DNA from: Bradyrhizobium daqingense
GTDB taxonomy: Bacteria; Pseudomonadota; Alphaproteobacteria; Rhizobiales; Xanthobacteraceae
Assembly (NCBI RefSeq): GCF_021044685.1
Contig: NZ_CP088014.1
Coordinates: 7,736,001-7,800,000 of the forward strand
Length of the DNA: 64,000 bases
Direction of reading: 5' to 3'
Part shown: piece after piece, positions 28,002 to 36,484 of the stretch
How positions within the stretch are numbered: the stretch's first letter is position 1
Layout: each line of letters starts with the position of its first letter
Made by a program: the position numbers and the translations under genes
The notes under the pieces: generated by a model
Databases searched by the model: none
What the model saw: only the letters and a program-made list of their open reading frames with translations
What the model was told of the DNA's origin: nothing

Positions 28002-29079
28002 ATGACATAACGGTATTACCTTTTGCGTCTCAAATCAACAACGGCTCTATCACGCCAGCCGACGATGACGCGTTCAAAGCGGAAGTTATCTTTTGCGTTC
28101 AGGGAGCCATGCCTGCCCCTTGCGGCGTGCCCCTGTCCGTCTCTCGCTTCTCGCCGCTCTCAAGAACACCGGCCCGCAGCCACAGCTCGAGGAGCCGTAG
28201 GATGCGAGGATCGGCGATCCTGTGCGCCACCATCCGCAACAGCCACTCGTGGTCGACCGAGTCGAAGAAGCTGCGTATGTCGGCATCGAGCACCCAGTTC
28301 ACACGCTGGCTCATGATCGCCGTATGCAAGGCATCAAGCGCCATATGAGGATTCCGCCCCGACCGGAAGCCGTAGGAGAACCCAAGGAAGTCGGCCTCAT
28401 AGACGGCGCTCAACACCTCGGCCACCGCGCTTTGGACGATCTTGTCCTCGAGCGCCGGCACACCGAGAGGCCGCTTACCGCCATCGGCTTTGGGGATGTA
28501 GACTCGCCGCACCGGCTGTGGCCGGTAGCGACCAGTGTGGACCCGTCCGCAGAGGTCGCGGATGTTATCCGTGAGCCCCTCTTCGTACTTCGCCATCGTT
28601 ACCCCATCGACCCCCGCGCTGGCCTGCCGCTTTTGTCGTCGAAACGCCCGAAGCAGAGCGTCCTCGTCGATGTGGTGCAGCAAGGCCGTGAACCGGGTTT
28701 GGGCAGCCCGCTTGGCCGCCGCGTTCACCCGATCGAGGTTCGGCGGCAAGGCAACCCGGCTCTGTGTCCGGACCCTGGCCTTCTCGCGCGGGCTCCCCTC
28801 GGGCTGGCCCCTTCCCTCCATACGTCTCGTTTCCTTCGACGACTTCACAGGTACTATGGACCAGTCCGACTCCCGACCTCAGCTCGGACCGCGGCTCTGG
28901 CAGTGCCTCGCCGCTGTCCCCCACTGGAGACCAATCCAGTGGACCCGATCGGGCCTCTCATGTTCCGATGATTGCCTTCCATGCGTGATGCGGCCATCGA
29001 CCCCGACGGAGCGGCATCGTCTCGCATAACGACGATGCTCATGCTGCCTTCGTGACTAGGGAACACACTCGGCCTCCGG

Positions 29080-29640
29080 CTGATGGCGCTGGTGGTCGAA
29101 GGCATGACCGGCGCGGCATGTGCAGTGAGATCGGCGACAACGTGAAGGCCTTCCTCAACCGCCCGCTCTAGGGCGATCGGCCCTATCTGTGGATCGGCCA
29201 CGTACGTGAAGCTGCGTCAGCAGGGGCGCATCGTCTCGGTCGCGGTGACCATCGCGTCGAGTTAACAGCGACGGCCGGCGTGAGGCGCTCGGCATTGACG
29301 TCGGCCCATCCGAAGCCGAGACGTTCTGGGCCGCGCTCCTGCGCAAGCTCGTCCGCCGCGGCCTGCGGGGCTACGGGCTCGTCGTCTCCGATACTCATGA
29401 GGGATCACGGCCACGGTCGGCGAAGTTCTCAACGCCACTAGCGCTGCCGCGTCCACTTCATGCGCAATGCGCTGGCACGTGCCGGCAAGAGCGCACGGCG
29501 CCTCGTCTCCGCCTTCATCGCCACGGTGTGCGCCCAGGACGATGCCGAGGACGCGCGGGCGTAATGGCGCTGCGTCGCCGACCAGCTCCGCTCCCCTGCC
29601 AAAGCGCGGCGCCTTCCTTGCAGCGCCGGATCCGCTACTG
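29080..29640 (+). pseudogene. IS256-family transposase remnant
   Basis: Several frames together spell pieces of an IS256 transposase: VKAFLNRPL followed by an in-frame stop, PYLWI, QGRIVSVAVTIA, IDVGPSEAETFWAALLRKLVRRGLRG, VSDTHEG, and RVHFMRNALARAGKS with SAFIATVCAQDDAE. At least four frame changes and one stop codon separate them, and both ends are missing. It is debris next to the group II intron. Confidence 0.75.
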
Positions 29641-30332
29641 ACGGGCAATGCACGGCGGCGGGCAGGAACTCATCTTCCGTCAGACCTCCGGCTCTTGCGA
29701 TTGATTTGATACGCAAGCGGCTGACCGCTGGCGTTGTCACGTGACGATCTCCTTCATCCCGCTAATCCCGAATCTTTTTCGATTCGCCTGTGCGATGTAG
29801 TGCGCGGGCTTCTTCGCCATGTTTCTGAACTTGGCCACTCTAGAATCAGAAATGCCGTCAGTTGCGAGTTCCTTGCGTGCAATGAAAATTCAGATCGAAG
29901 CCCGTAGCACGAGTAAGTACGCGGCAACGGGCGGTGCTCCCGCCGCTCTTCGTAAATATGAATGTGCATCACGTCTTCGACCTCTGGACCCACGAGTGGA
30001 GAAGCAGCGGCAGCTATGCCGGCGGCAGTCTTATGGGCTTCGAAATAAAACCGAGGTCCTACGCCTTCTCGACGCCCTGCGTGAGCGAATAGCGGAGTTC
30101 GGTCTTTCGCTAAATGAGGAGAAGACCCGGATTCTGAAATTTGGACGGTACGGGGCCGAGCGCCTCTCGCGCCGGGGCAACGCCGCCCGAAGACGTTCGA
30201 CTTCCTCGGGTTCACGCACATCTGCGCGGTGCACCCAACGAAATCCGCACTTCACAATGCGGATTTCACGGATCGTGAGCATCGATTTCGCGCGATCGTG
30301 AGCACTGAATTCAGACGATCGTGAGCAGCCCG

Positions 30333-31064
30333 CTACGGCCGATGGGAGATAGAGTCAGTGTTCTGGTTGCCGTCAAGGGTGATGGTTTTGGCGCTGCGTT
30401 TTCGCATGCTTTCTCCGGTGAGCTGGAGGCGGTGGGCGTTGTGGACGAGGCGATCGAGAATGGCGTCGGCGACCGTGGGGTCCCCAATGGCTCCATGCCA
30501 GGTGTCCACGGGGAGCTGACTTGTGACGATGGTGGATGCGCGGCCATGTCGGTCCTCGAGGATTTCGAGCAGATCGCGGCGTTCCGCGGCGGTGAGCACC
30601 GATAGTCCCCAATCATCCAAAATCAGAAGCTGAGCGCGGCCGAGGCTTTTGAGGAGCCGGGCGTAGCGTCCGTCTCCGCGCGCGAGCGCGAGCGCCTCGA
30701 ACAGCCTTGGAACGCGATGATAGAGGACTGATCGGTTGTCGCGGCAGGCCTTGTGGCCGAGCGCGCAGGCTAACCAACTTTTGCCCAGGCCGGTTGCCCC
30801 GGTGACGAGCAAATTCTCGTGGCGATCGATCCAGCGACCTTCGACGAGTTTGGCGAAAACGGCGCGGTCGATGCCCCGCGGGGTGCGCAGATCGACGTCC
30901 TCGACGCAAGCAGTCTGGCGCAGTGCGGCGATCTTGAGGCGCGTGGTGAGCCGCCTGGTGTCGCGTTCGGCGGCTTCGCGGTCGACCAACAGGCCGATGC
31001 GATCTTCGAACGGCAGGGCTTCGAGATCGGGCGATCGGCGCTGCTCCTCGAAGGCCTTGGCCAT
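30333..31064 (-). CDS. istB: IstB-like ATPase of IS21 element A, N-terminus missing
   Basis: The remaining product from the ATG at 31064 (MAKAFEEQRRSPDLEALPFE) has the Walker A GATGLGKSWLA, Walker B LLILDDWG, and the IstB tail DAILDRLVHNAHRLQLTGESMRK. Normal IstB proteins have 12-20 more residues before LTGMAKAFEEQ. Upstream, the frame is open but encodes istA sequence, so the native start is lost. It may still be translated from the internal ATG. Confidence 0.8.
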   Translation of the reverse strand: MAKAFEEQRRSPDLEALPFEDRIGLLVDREAAERDTRRLTTRLKIAALRQTACVEDVDLRTPRGIDRAVFAKLVEGRWIDRHENLLVTGATGLGKSWLACALGHKACRDNRSVLYHRVPRLFEALALARGDGRYARLLKSLGRAQLLILDDWGLSVLTAAERRDLLEILEDRHGRASTIVTSQLPVDTWHGAIGDPTVADAILDRLVHNAHRLQLTGESMRKRSAKTITLDGNQNTDSISHRP

Positions 31065-31069
31065 TCCGG

Positions 31070-32449
31070 TCAGTCGGCGCCGTAGCTTTTGACGAGCGCC
31101 AGAATGCCAAGGCAGGTTCGAAAGCCTTGTTCTGGATGGGGCCGGGCGTCGATCGCGGCCTGGAAAAACGCTGCTGTCGAAGGACCGATCCGCTCGCCGG
31201 CGGCGATCACCGCGGCGGGGGTCCATTTGCCGTAGCGGCGATGGGCGCTGGGCATGTGGTCGGCGATGGTGGTGTGTCCGCGTCGGTTGGGCGCGCGGGC
31301 ATGGCTGGCGATCCGCTGGCCCTTGTGGAAGATCTCGACCGTCCGATCGTCGATACGGGCATCGACCAGCTCGCCAATCAGACGATACGGCGCGGAGTAC
31401 CAATGGCCGTCGACCTCGACATGATAATCGGGAGCGAGGCGGCAGCGCTTCCAGCGTGCGAAGGCATAAGGCTGATCTGGCAGCGGGGTTAGCTTGGGTT
31501 TGTCGAGTTCGGCAAACAGTTCGGCGCGGCTTGAGCCGAAGCCACGCATTTGACGAGCATTGAGTTCGTCGACGAGTGTCTTGATGGCGGCGTTGAGCTC
31601 GGCCCGGGAAAAGAAGCGCTGATTGCGCAGCCGGGCCAGAATCCAGCGCTGGGCGATTTGCACCGCGACCTCGACCTTCGCCTTGTCTTTTGGGCGCCGC
31701 GGCCGTGCGGCGAGAATGGCGGTGCCGTAATGGCTCGCCATCTCGGCATAAGTGCGATTGAGGCCGGGATCGTAGCGGTCGGGGTTGCTGACGGCGGCTT
31801 TGAGGTTGTCGCAGACCACGAACGTCGGCGTTCCGCTCAAAAACGTGAACAAGTTGACGTGGGCCCGGATCCAGTCGGCCAAGCTCTCGCTGGGGCAGGC
31901 CTCGGCGTAGGTGTAGTTCGAAGCGCCCATCGCCGCGACGAACAGCTTCATCGGCTGCACTTCCCCGGTCAGGGGATCGACGATGTCGATGGTGTCGCCG
32001 GCGAAATCCACGAACACCTTCTCGCCGCCCAGATGAATCTGCCGCATCGAAGGTCGGACCCGCCCCTTCCAGGCCTCGTAGGTAGTGCAGAACCACGTGT
32101 ACCCGAAACCGTCGGGATTAACGGCGCGATACTCCTCCCAGAGCAGGCGACGGGTTACGTTGCGCCGGCGGAGCTCTTTATCGATGTAGCTCCAGTCGGG
32201 CACCGGCCGCTGCGGGCTCTGAGACGCTGGTCGTGGGGCCGGGAAAAGCAAAAGCTCCAGGTCTTCATCGGTCATTCCCTCCGGAAGCGGCCAGCTCAAC
32301 CCAGCAGAGCGGGCGCGGCTCAGGTAGCTGTGCACAACGCCGTTGCTGACGCCCACGCTCCGCGCGATGGCCCGCTCTGGCAGGCCTTGAAAATGTTTTA
32401 ACCGAAGGACTTCCTTGATCCGGCGCATCGACAATCTCTGGGTAGGCAT
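31070..32449 (-). CDS. istA: IstA-like transposase of IS21 element A, C-terminus missing
   Basis: 459 residues with an N-terminal helix-turn-helix (LPERAIARSVGVSNGVVHSYLSRA), the catalytic core (GEKVFVDFAGDTIDIV with the first Asp, PTFVVCDNLKAAV with the second Asp, KDKAKVEVAVQIAQRWI with the Glu) and the DNA-contacting tail (HVEVDGHWYSAPYRLIGE). Full proteins continue about 40-50 residues past FRTCLGILALVKSYG. Here the frame stops at once and joins istB sequence, so one deletion removed the istA end and the istB start. Confidence 0.83.
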   Translation of the reverse strand: MPTQRLSMRRIKEVLRLKHFQGLPERAIARSVGVSNGVVHSYLSRARSAGLSWPLPEGMTDEDLELLLFPAPRPASQSPQRPVPDWSYIDKELRRRNVTRRLLWEEYRAVNPDGFGYTWFCTTYEAWKGRVRPSMRQIHLGGEKVFVDFAGDTIDIVDPLTGEVQPMKLFVAAMGASNYTYAEACPSESLADWIRAHVNLFTFLSGTPTFVVCDNLKAAVSNPDRYDPGLNRTYAEMASHYGTAILAARPRRPKDKAKVEVAVQIAQRWILARLRNQRFFSRAELNAAIKTLVDELNARQMRGFGSSRAELFAELDKPKLTPLPDQPYAFARWKRCRLAPDYHVEVDGHWYSAPYRLIGELVDARIDDRTVEIFHKGQRIASHARAPNRRGHTTIADHMPSAHRRYGKWTPAAVIAAGERIGPSTAAFFQAAIDARPHPEQGFRTCLGILALVKSYGAD

Positions 32450-32770
32450 TGGACTTCCTCGTTAACCACGAGGTCATCCCTAAGCCGGTTGAGTTGTCGG
32501 CCGAAGCGCTGCAAGGCTCCGAAAGCCTTGCTCACGATCCCGCGAAATCGTTGCTCACGATCCCCTGAAATCCGCGCTCACGATCCCGCGAAACGCGCAT
32601 CACAATCCGACGGGTGACAATCGACTCCCGCAATGCCAGGATGGCACGATACGACACGGCGTAACGAACCGCCGCCAGGCGTTCATCGTTGATACCGGCG
32701 CGTGGCTCCGCCGCGTGTTGCAGGGATACCTGAACTACGACACCATTCACGGGACTCTGATACGGGCTCG

Positions 32771-32907
32771 CGCCTTGGCCCGGTGCGATGCTTACGCGCT
32801 GGCCCGCCGAGCGACCACAGCGCGTTCTGCAGACCCTCGGCCAGGCGACGAAGCTCTCGCCCCAGGACTGGTAGTCGCCTCACGTGTCTCGGCGATCAGC
32901 TTCGGAT
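32771..32907 (-). pseudogene. IS21 istA fragment
   Basis: On the minus strand ESFVAxxEGLQNALWSLGG-type sequence (seen as RRLAEGLQNALWSLGGPARKHRT) matches the istA of element B (34613-34700) at about residues 190-215. The IS5-like copy A inserted at its left edge. Confidence 0.65.
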
Positions 32908-34088
32908 GTTGTCCGTGAACAAGCCTCCAAGCACTTGATTGAGAGTCTGTTTTCCGGTTGCGGCGGCATTTGAGATTGCAGGGGATTGGGGCTTCACAGC
33001 AAAAACCTGCAATTTCGATTTTGGATTTCCCTGCCGCTGCGAACCGTGATTCTGTGCTGCATCGGAGGGACCGATGCGACCAAAGAAGCACAGGACGACA
33101 GGCTCGAACGATCTGTTCCGGTCCCGGCTGGACCAGATCATCAACATGCGACACGAGCTGGTTCTGCTCGCCGGCAGGGTCGATCGGGACTGGATCGACG
33201 GCGAGATCGCGCCGCTCTACAGCGACAACGGCAGGCCGGGTATCGCGACCCGCTTCATGATCGGATTGCTGCTGCTCAAGCACATCTACGAGGGGGTGTG
33301 CGAGCGCTGGGTCCACGATCCGTACTTCCAGTTCTTCACCGGCGAAGAGTTTTTCCAGCACGTTTTCCCGCATGAGCGCTCAGACCTGAGCCACTGGCGC
33401 AAGCGGCTCGGCGACAAGCTGGAGCGGTTGTTGGCCGAGAGCCTTCGCGTGGCGCACGCGAGCGGTGCGTTGCGCAGCCAGGACCTCAAGCGGGTCACGG
33501 TCGACACGACCGTCCAACCGAAGGCCATCAGCTTCCCGACCGACGCCAAGCTGCTGCATGCAGCGATCCGCGGGTTGAACCGCCTGGCGAGGAAGCACGG
33601 GGTCAGGCTCCGGCAATCCTATGTTCGCGTGGCCAAAAGCGCGGCGATGATGGCGGGCCGCTACGCTCATGCCAAACAATTCAACCGGCATCAGCGACAG
33701 CTGCGCATCCTGCGCAGCCGGCTGGGCCGGATCATCCGCGACATTCGCCGCAAGACCGAGGGCCAGGCCGCATTGGAGGGGGCATTCGCCCTGCCGCTGA
33801 GCCGAGCCACCCAGATCGGCTCGCAGCAGCAGCGCCAGCGCGGCTGGAAGTTGTATTCCTTCCATGCTCCGGAGGTCGAGTGCATCGGCAAGTGCCGCGC
33901 GGCGAACAGGATGGAAGTGGAGCGTCGACCATGATGAGAGGGCTACGCCGGGCTCGTGACGCAGGGAGGGCGTAGCCCGACCGGAGTTACGAGCCCGGCG
34001 TCGGCGCGATCCACAGCGGACCGCGCCGACTGGTGATCGCGGCCGGCTGGTTATGCAAGTGGTTCTTCCGCCAAGAGGAATCACTCGC

Positions 34089-35603
34089 GTGCCAGGCCGA
34101 CACATTACCGATCACCAAATGAGGCTCTACATGAAGTACCGTCAGACCGATAGCCCACCCGTGGCCGCCGCCAAGGCTTCGTTCAGCACCTCGACCGCTT
34201 ACCGGATCGAGAAGGATCGACGCCTTCCGTCGCAGAAGAAGGCTCCCCGCGGCCGTCGCCGGCCAGATCCCTTGGCCCGCGTATTTGAGACAGATATCGC
34301 GCCGATGCTGAAGGCCGCCCCCGGTGTGCGGCCGGTCACGATCTTCGAGGAGTTGCTCCGACGCCATCCCGAGCTCGGCGCCGGCATCCGTCGCACGCTG
34401 GAGCGCCGGATCCGGGCCTGGCGGGCGATCCACGGCGAGGAGCAGGAGGTCATCTTCCGCCAGACCCACGAACCCGGTCAGCGCGGCCTGTCCGACTTCA
34501 CCGACATGGGCGAATTGGGTGTCACGATCGCGGGCGTACCGCTCGACCATCGTCTCTATCACTTCCGGCTGGCCTATTCCGGGTTTGAGCACGCCCATGT
34601 CGTGCTCGGCGGTGAGAGCTTCGTCGCTCTGGCCGAAGGCCTGCAGAATGCCTTGTGGTCACTCGGTGGGGCGCCACGGGAGCATCGCACCGACAGCCTG
34701 TCGGCCGCCTTTTGCAATCTCGACCGCGACGCCAAAGACGATCTGACGCGGCGATACGAAGACCTCTGTGCCCATTACGGCATGCGGCCTTCCCGCAACA
34801 ATCGTGGCATCGCCCACGAGAACGGGGCGATCGAGAGTTCGCATGGTCATCTCAAGCGAGCGATCGGCGACGCGCTGTTGCTGCGTGGCACCGCCGACTT
34901 CGACGATCTAGCTGCCTATCGTGGCTTCATCGATGAGATCGCCAGCCGCCGCAATGCCCGCAACGCCAAGCGGATCGACAGTGAACGTAGCGCACTTCAG
35001 GATCTGCCGGACCGCCGCACGTCGGACTATGAAGAGGTGATCGTCCACGTGACGTCGTCCGGCGGCTTCACCTTGCGCAAGGTGTTCTACACGGTGCCGT
35101 CGCGCTTGATCGGCCATCGGCTGCGGGTGCGCCTGTATGACGATCACCTCGACGTGTTTGTCGGCGGCACGCATCTCCTCACCTTGCCGCGCGGGCGGCC
35201 GCATCCCAATGGCAAGCACGATCAGGTCGTCGATTATCGGCACGTGATCCATTCCTTGCGGCGCAAGCCGATGGCGCTCCTCAACCTGGTCTACCGCGAC
35301 CAGCTGTTCCCCCGGGAAGCTTACCGCCGAGCCTTCGACGTCTTGCGCAAACGCTTACCGGACAAGAAGGCCTGCCGGATCATGGTCGATCTCCTCGCAC
35401 TCGCCCATGAGCGCGGTTGCGAGGCCGAACTCGCCAATCAGCTCACGGCTGACCTGAACGACGGCCGGCTGCCCGACCTCAACCGGCTACGTACTCACTT
35501 CGCCCCGGATCCCGCCCAGGTGCCGAACGTCGTGGTACGCCTCGCACCGCTCGCCACCTATGAATGCCTCATCGGTACCGCCGAGATCGGAGGCGCCGCA
35601 TGA
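34089..35603 (+). CDS. istA: IstA-like transposase of IS21 element B
   Basis: About 504 residues: helix-turn-helix (SPPVAAAKASFSTSTAYRIEKD), a core with GLSDFTDMGELGVTIAG, LSAAFCNLDRDAKDD and GIAHENGAIESSHGHLKRAI giving the catalytic D-D-E, and the C-terminal EEVIVHVTSSGGFTLRKVFYTVPSRLIGH. The GTG at 34089 (VPGRHITDHQMRLYMKYRQ) matches the usual family start; an ATG at 34053 would add 12 unrelated residues. It overlaps istB by ATGA and looks intact. Confidence 0.88.
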   Translation: MPGRHITDHQMRLYMKYRQTDSPPVAAAKASFSTSTAYRIEKDRRLPSQKKAPRGRRRPDPLARVFETDIAPMLKAAPGVRPVTIFEELLRRHPELGAGIRRTLERRIRAWRAIHGEEQEVIFRQTHEPGQRGLSDFTDMGELGVTIAGVPLDHRLYHFRLAYSGFEHAHVVLGGESFVALAEGLQNALWSLGGAPREHRTDSLSAAFCNLDRDAKDDLTRRYEDLCAHYGMRPSRNNRGIAHENGAIESSHGHLKRAIGDALLLRGTADFDDLAAYRGFIDEIASRRNARNAKRIDSERSALQDLPDRRTSDYEEVIVHVTSSGGFTLRKVFYTVPSRLIGHRLRVRLYDDHLDVFVGGTHLLTLPRGRPHPNGKHDQVVDYRHVIHSLRRKPMALLNLVYRDQLFPREAYRRAFDVLRKRLPDKKACRIMVDLLALAHERGCEAELANQLTADLNDGRLPDLNRLRTHFAPDPAQVPNVVVRLAPLATYECLIGTAEIGGAA

Positions 35604-36409
35604 GCACAACCAACGTAGTCGACACCGCGCGCCTCAATCTGTTGCTCAACGAGCTGCGGCTGCCCGCCATCAAGGCGCTGTGGCCGCAATTTGCCGAGCA
35701 ATCCGATAAAGAAGGCTGGCCGGCGGCGCGCTTCCTCGCCACCATTGCCGAGCACGAGATCGCTGAGCGCGGCCGCCGCCGCATCGAGCGCCATCTCGTC
35801 GAGGCGCGGCTGCCTACCGGAAAGACCTTTGACAGCTTCGACTTCGAGGCCGTGCCGATGATCTCCAAGGCGCAAATGACCGCACTCGCCGCCGGCGACG
35901 GCTGGCTCGGCAAGGGCGCCAATCTGCTGCTGTTTGGTCCGCCCGGTGGAGGCAAGAGCCACTTGGCGGCAGCAATCGGCTTGGCCCTCATCGAGAACGG
36001 ATGGCGCGTCCTGTTCACCCGCACCACCGATCTCGTGCAGAAGCTCCAGGTGGCTCGCCGCGAGCTCAACCTCGAGGGCGCCATCAACCGCCTCGATCGC
36101 TTCGATCTCGTCATCTTGGACGATCTTGCCTATGTCACCAAGGACCAGGCCGAGACCAGTGTGCTGTTCGAGCTCATCAGCGCACGCTACGAGCGACGCT
36201 CTTTGCTGATCACCGCCAATCAGCCCTTTGGAGAATGGAACAAGGTCTTTCCGGACCCAGCTATGACCCTCGCGGCGATCGATCGCCTTGTTCACCACGC
36301 CACCATCGTCGAGATGAACGTCGAGAGCTATCGCAGGCGGACTGCCCTCGAGCGAAAGCGTGGTCCAGGGCGGCCACCGGAGCACGCGACACAAAAAACG
36401 CTCGCTTGA
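35600..36409 (+). CDS. istB: IstB-like ATPase of IS21 element B
   Basis: 269 residues starting at the ATGA overlap with istA (MSTTNVVDTARLNLLLNELRLPAIK). Walker A is GPPGGGKSHLAAAIG, Walker B LVILDDLAYV; the sensor-like SLLITANQPFGEW and the tail AAIDRLVHHATIVEM are typical of IstB helper ATPases. Intact. Confidence 0.9.
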   Translation: MSTTNVVDTARLNLLLNELRLPAIKALWPQFAEQSDKEGWPAARFLATIAEHEIAERGRRRIERHLVEARLPTGKTFDSFDFEAVPMISKAQMTALAAGDGWLGKGANLLLFGPPGGGKSHLAAAIGLALIENGWRVLFTRTTDLVQKLQVARRELNLEGAINRLDRFDLVILDDLAYVTKDQAETSVLFELISARYERRSLLITANQPFGEWNKVFPDPAMTLAAIDRLVHHATIVEMNVESYRRRTALERKRGPGRPPEHATQKTLA

Positions 36410-36484
36410 TTGACGCTCCGCGACAATCAAAGCAAACAAAACTCTTCGTATTGCCTCTCATATCGATGCTCCCGGGCGCGATCA

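Larger units (their letters stand above)
25875..28108 (-). mobile_element. Serine-recombinase mobile element with terminal inverted repeats
   Basis: The element is 2234 bp. Its ends are 26-bp inverted repeats with one mismatch: GGTTCCCTGAACGCAAAAGA at 25875 onward, and its complement ending AGGGAGCC at 28108. A dinucleotide AT flanks both sides (25873-25874 and 28109-28110), and removing the element plus one AT restores the host reverse transcriptase exactly. It encodes a ribbon-helix-helix-like protein, a short protein and a large serine recombinase, all on the minus strand and closely spaced. Confidence 0.85.
25111..28848 (-). mobile_element. Group II intron (interrupted)
   Basis: The minus strand carries a reverse transcriptase/maturase gene followed by a domain V hairpin (25150-25183) and a domain VI-like segment ending near 25111. 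The 5' end with the GTGYG start was not located; the intron RNA should extend right of 28848, perhaps to about 29000. The maturase is split by a recombinase element, so the intron is inactive in its present form. Confidence 0.75.
25203..28848 (-). pseudogene. ltrA: Group II intron reverse transcriptase/maturase, split by insertion
   Basis: The N-terminal half (28848 down to 28109) encodes the RT fingers and palm: RQKRQASAGVDGVTMAKY, RPQPVRRVYIPKADGGKRPLG, YGFRSGRNPHMALDALH and WVLDADIRSFFDSVDHEWLL, up to GTPQGAG. The C-terminal half (25874 to 25203) resumes with ISPLLANIFLHYILDLW, the catalytic VRYADDF, a maturase X domain and ARFPLPVPRITRTW. Joining the halves at the duplicated AT restores GTPQGAG-ISPLLAN in frame. 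The gene was therefore intact before the recombinase element inserted into its most conserved motif. Confidence 0.88.
30258..32599 (-). mobile_element. IS21-family element A, internally deleted
   Basis: Both ends carry repeated GGATCGTGAGC blocks (two or three per end), typical of IS21 transposase-binding repeats; the tips read TGCGGATTTC and TGCGCGTTTC. A 6-bp duplication TCACAA lies at 30252-30257 and 32600-32605. It holds istA and istB, whose junction has been deleted (see those entries). Confidence 0.85.
29958..32770 (+). pseudogene. Second group II intron reverse transcriptase fragment, split by IS21
   Basis: The left piece (about 29958-30257) encodes HHVFDLWTHEW, a damaged YxDD region, LLDALRERIAEFGLSLNEEKTRILKFGRYG, and FDFLGFTHICAVHPTKSALHN across a frameshift. 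After the IS21 element the same gene resumes (from 32600) with GAWLRRVLQGYLNYD, the maturase C-terminal signature. The 6-bp TCACAA is duplicated at the split. The N-terminal half is absent, and no domain V follows. Confidence 0.7.
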
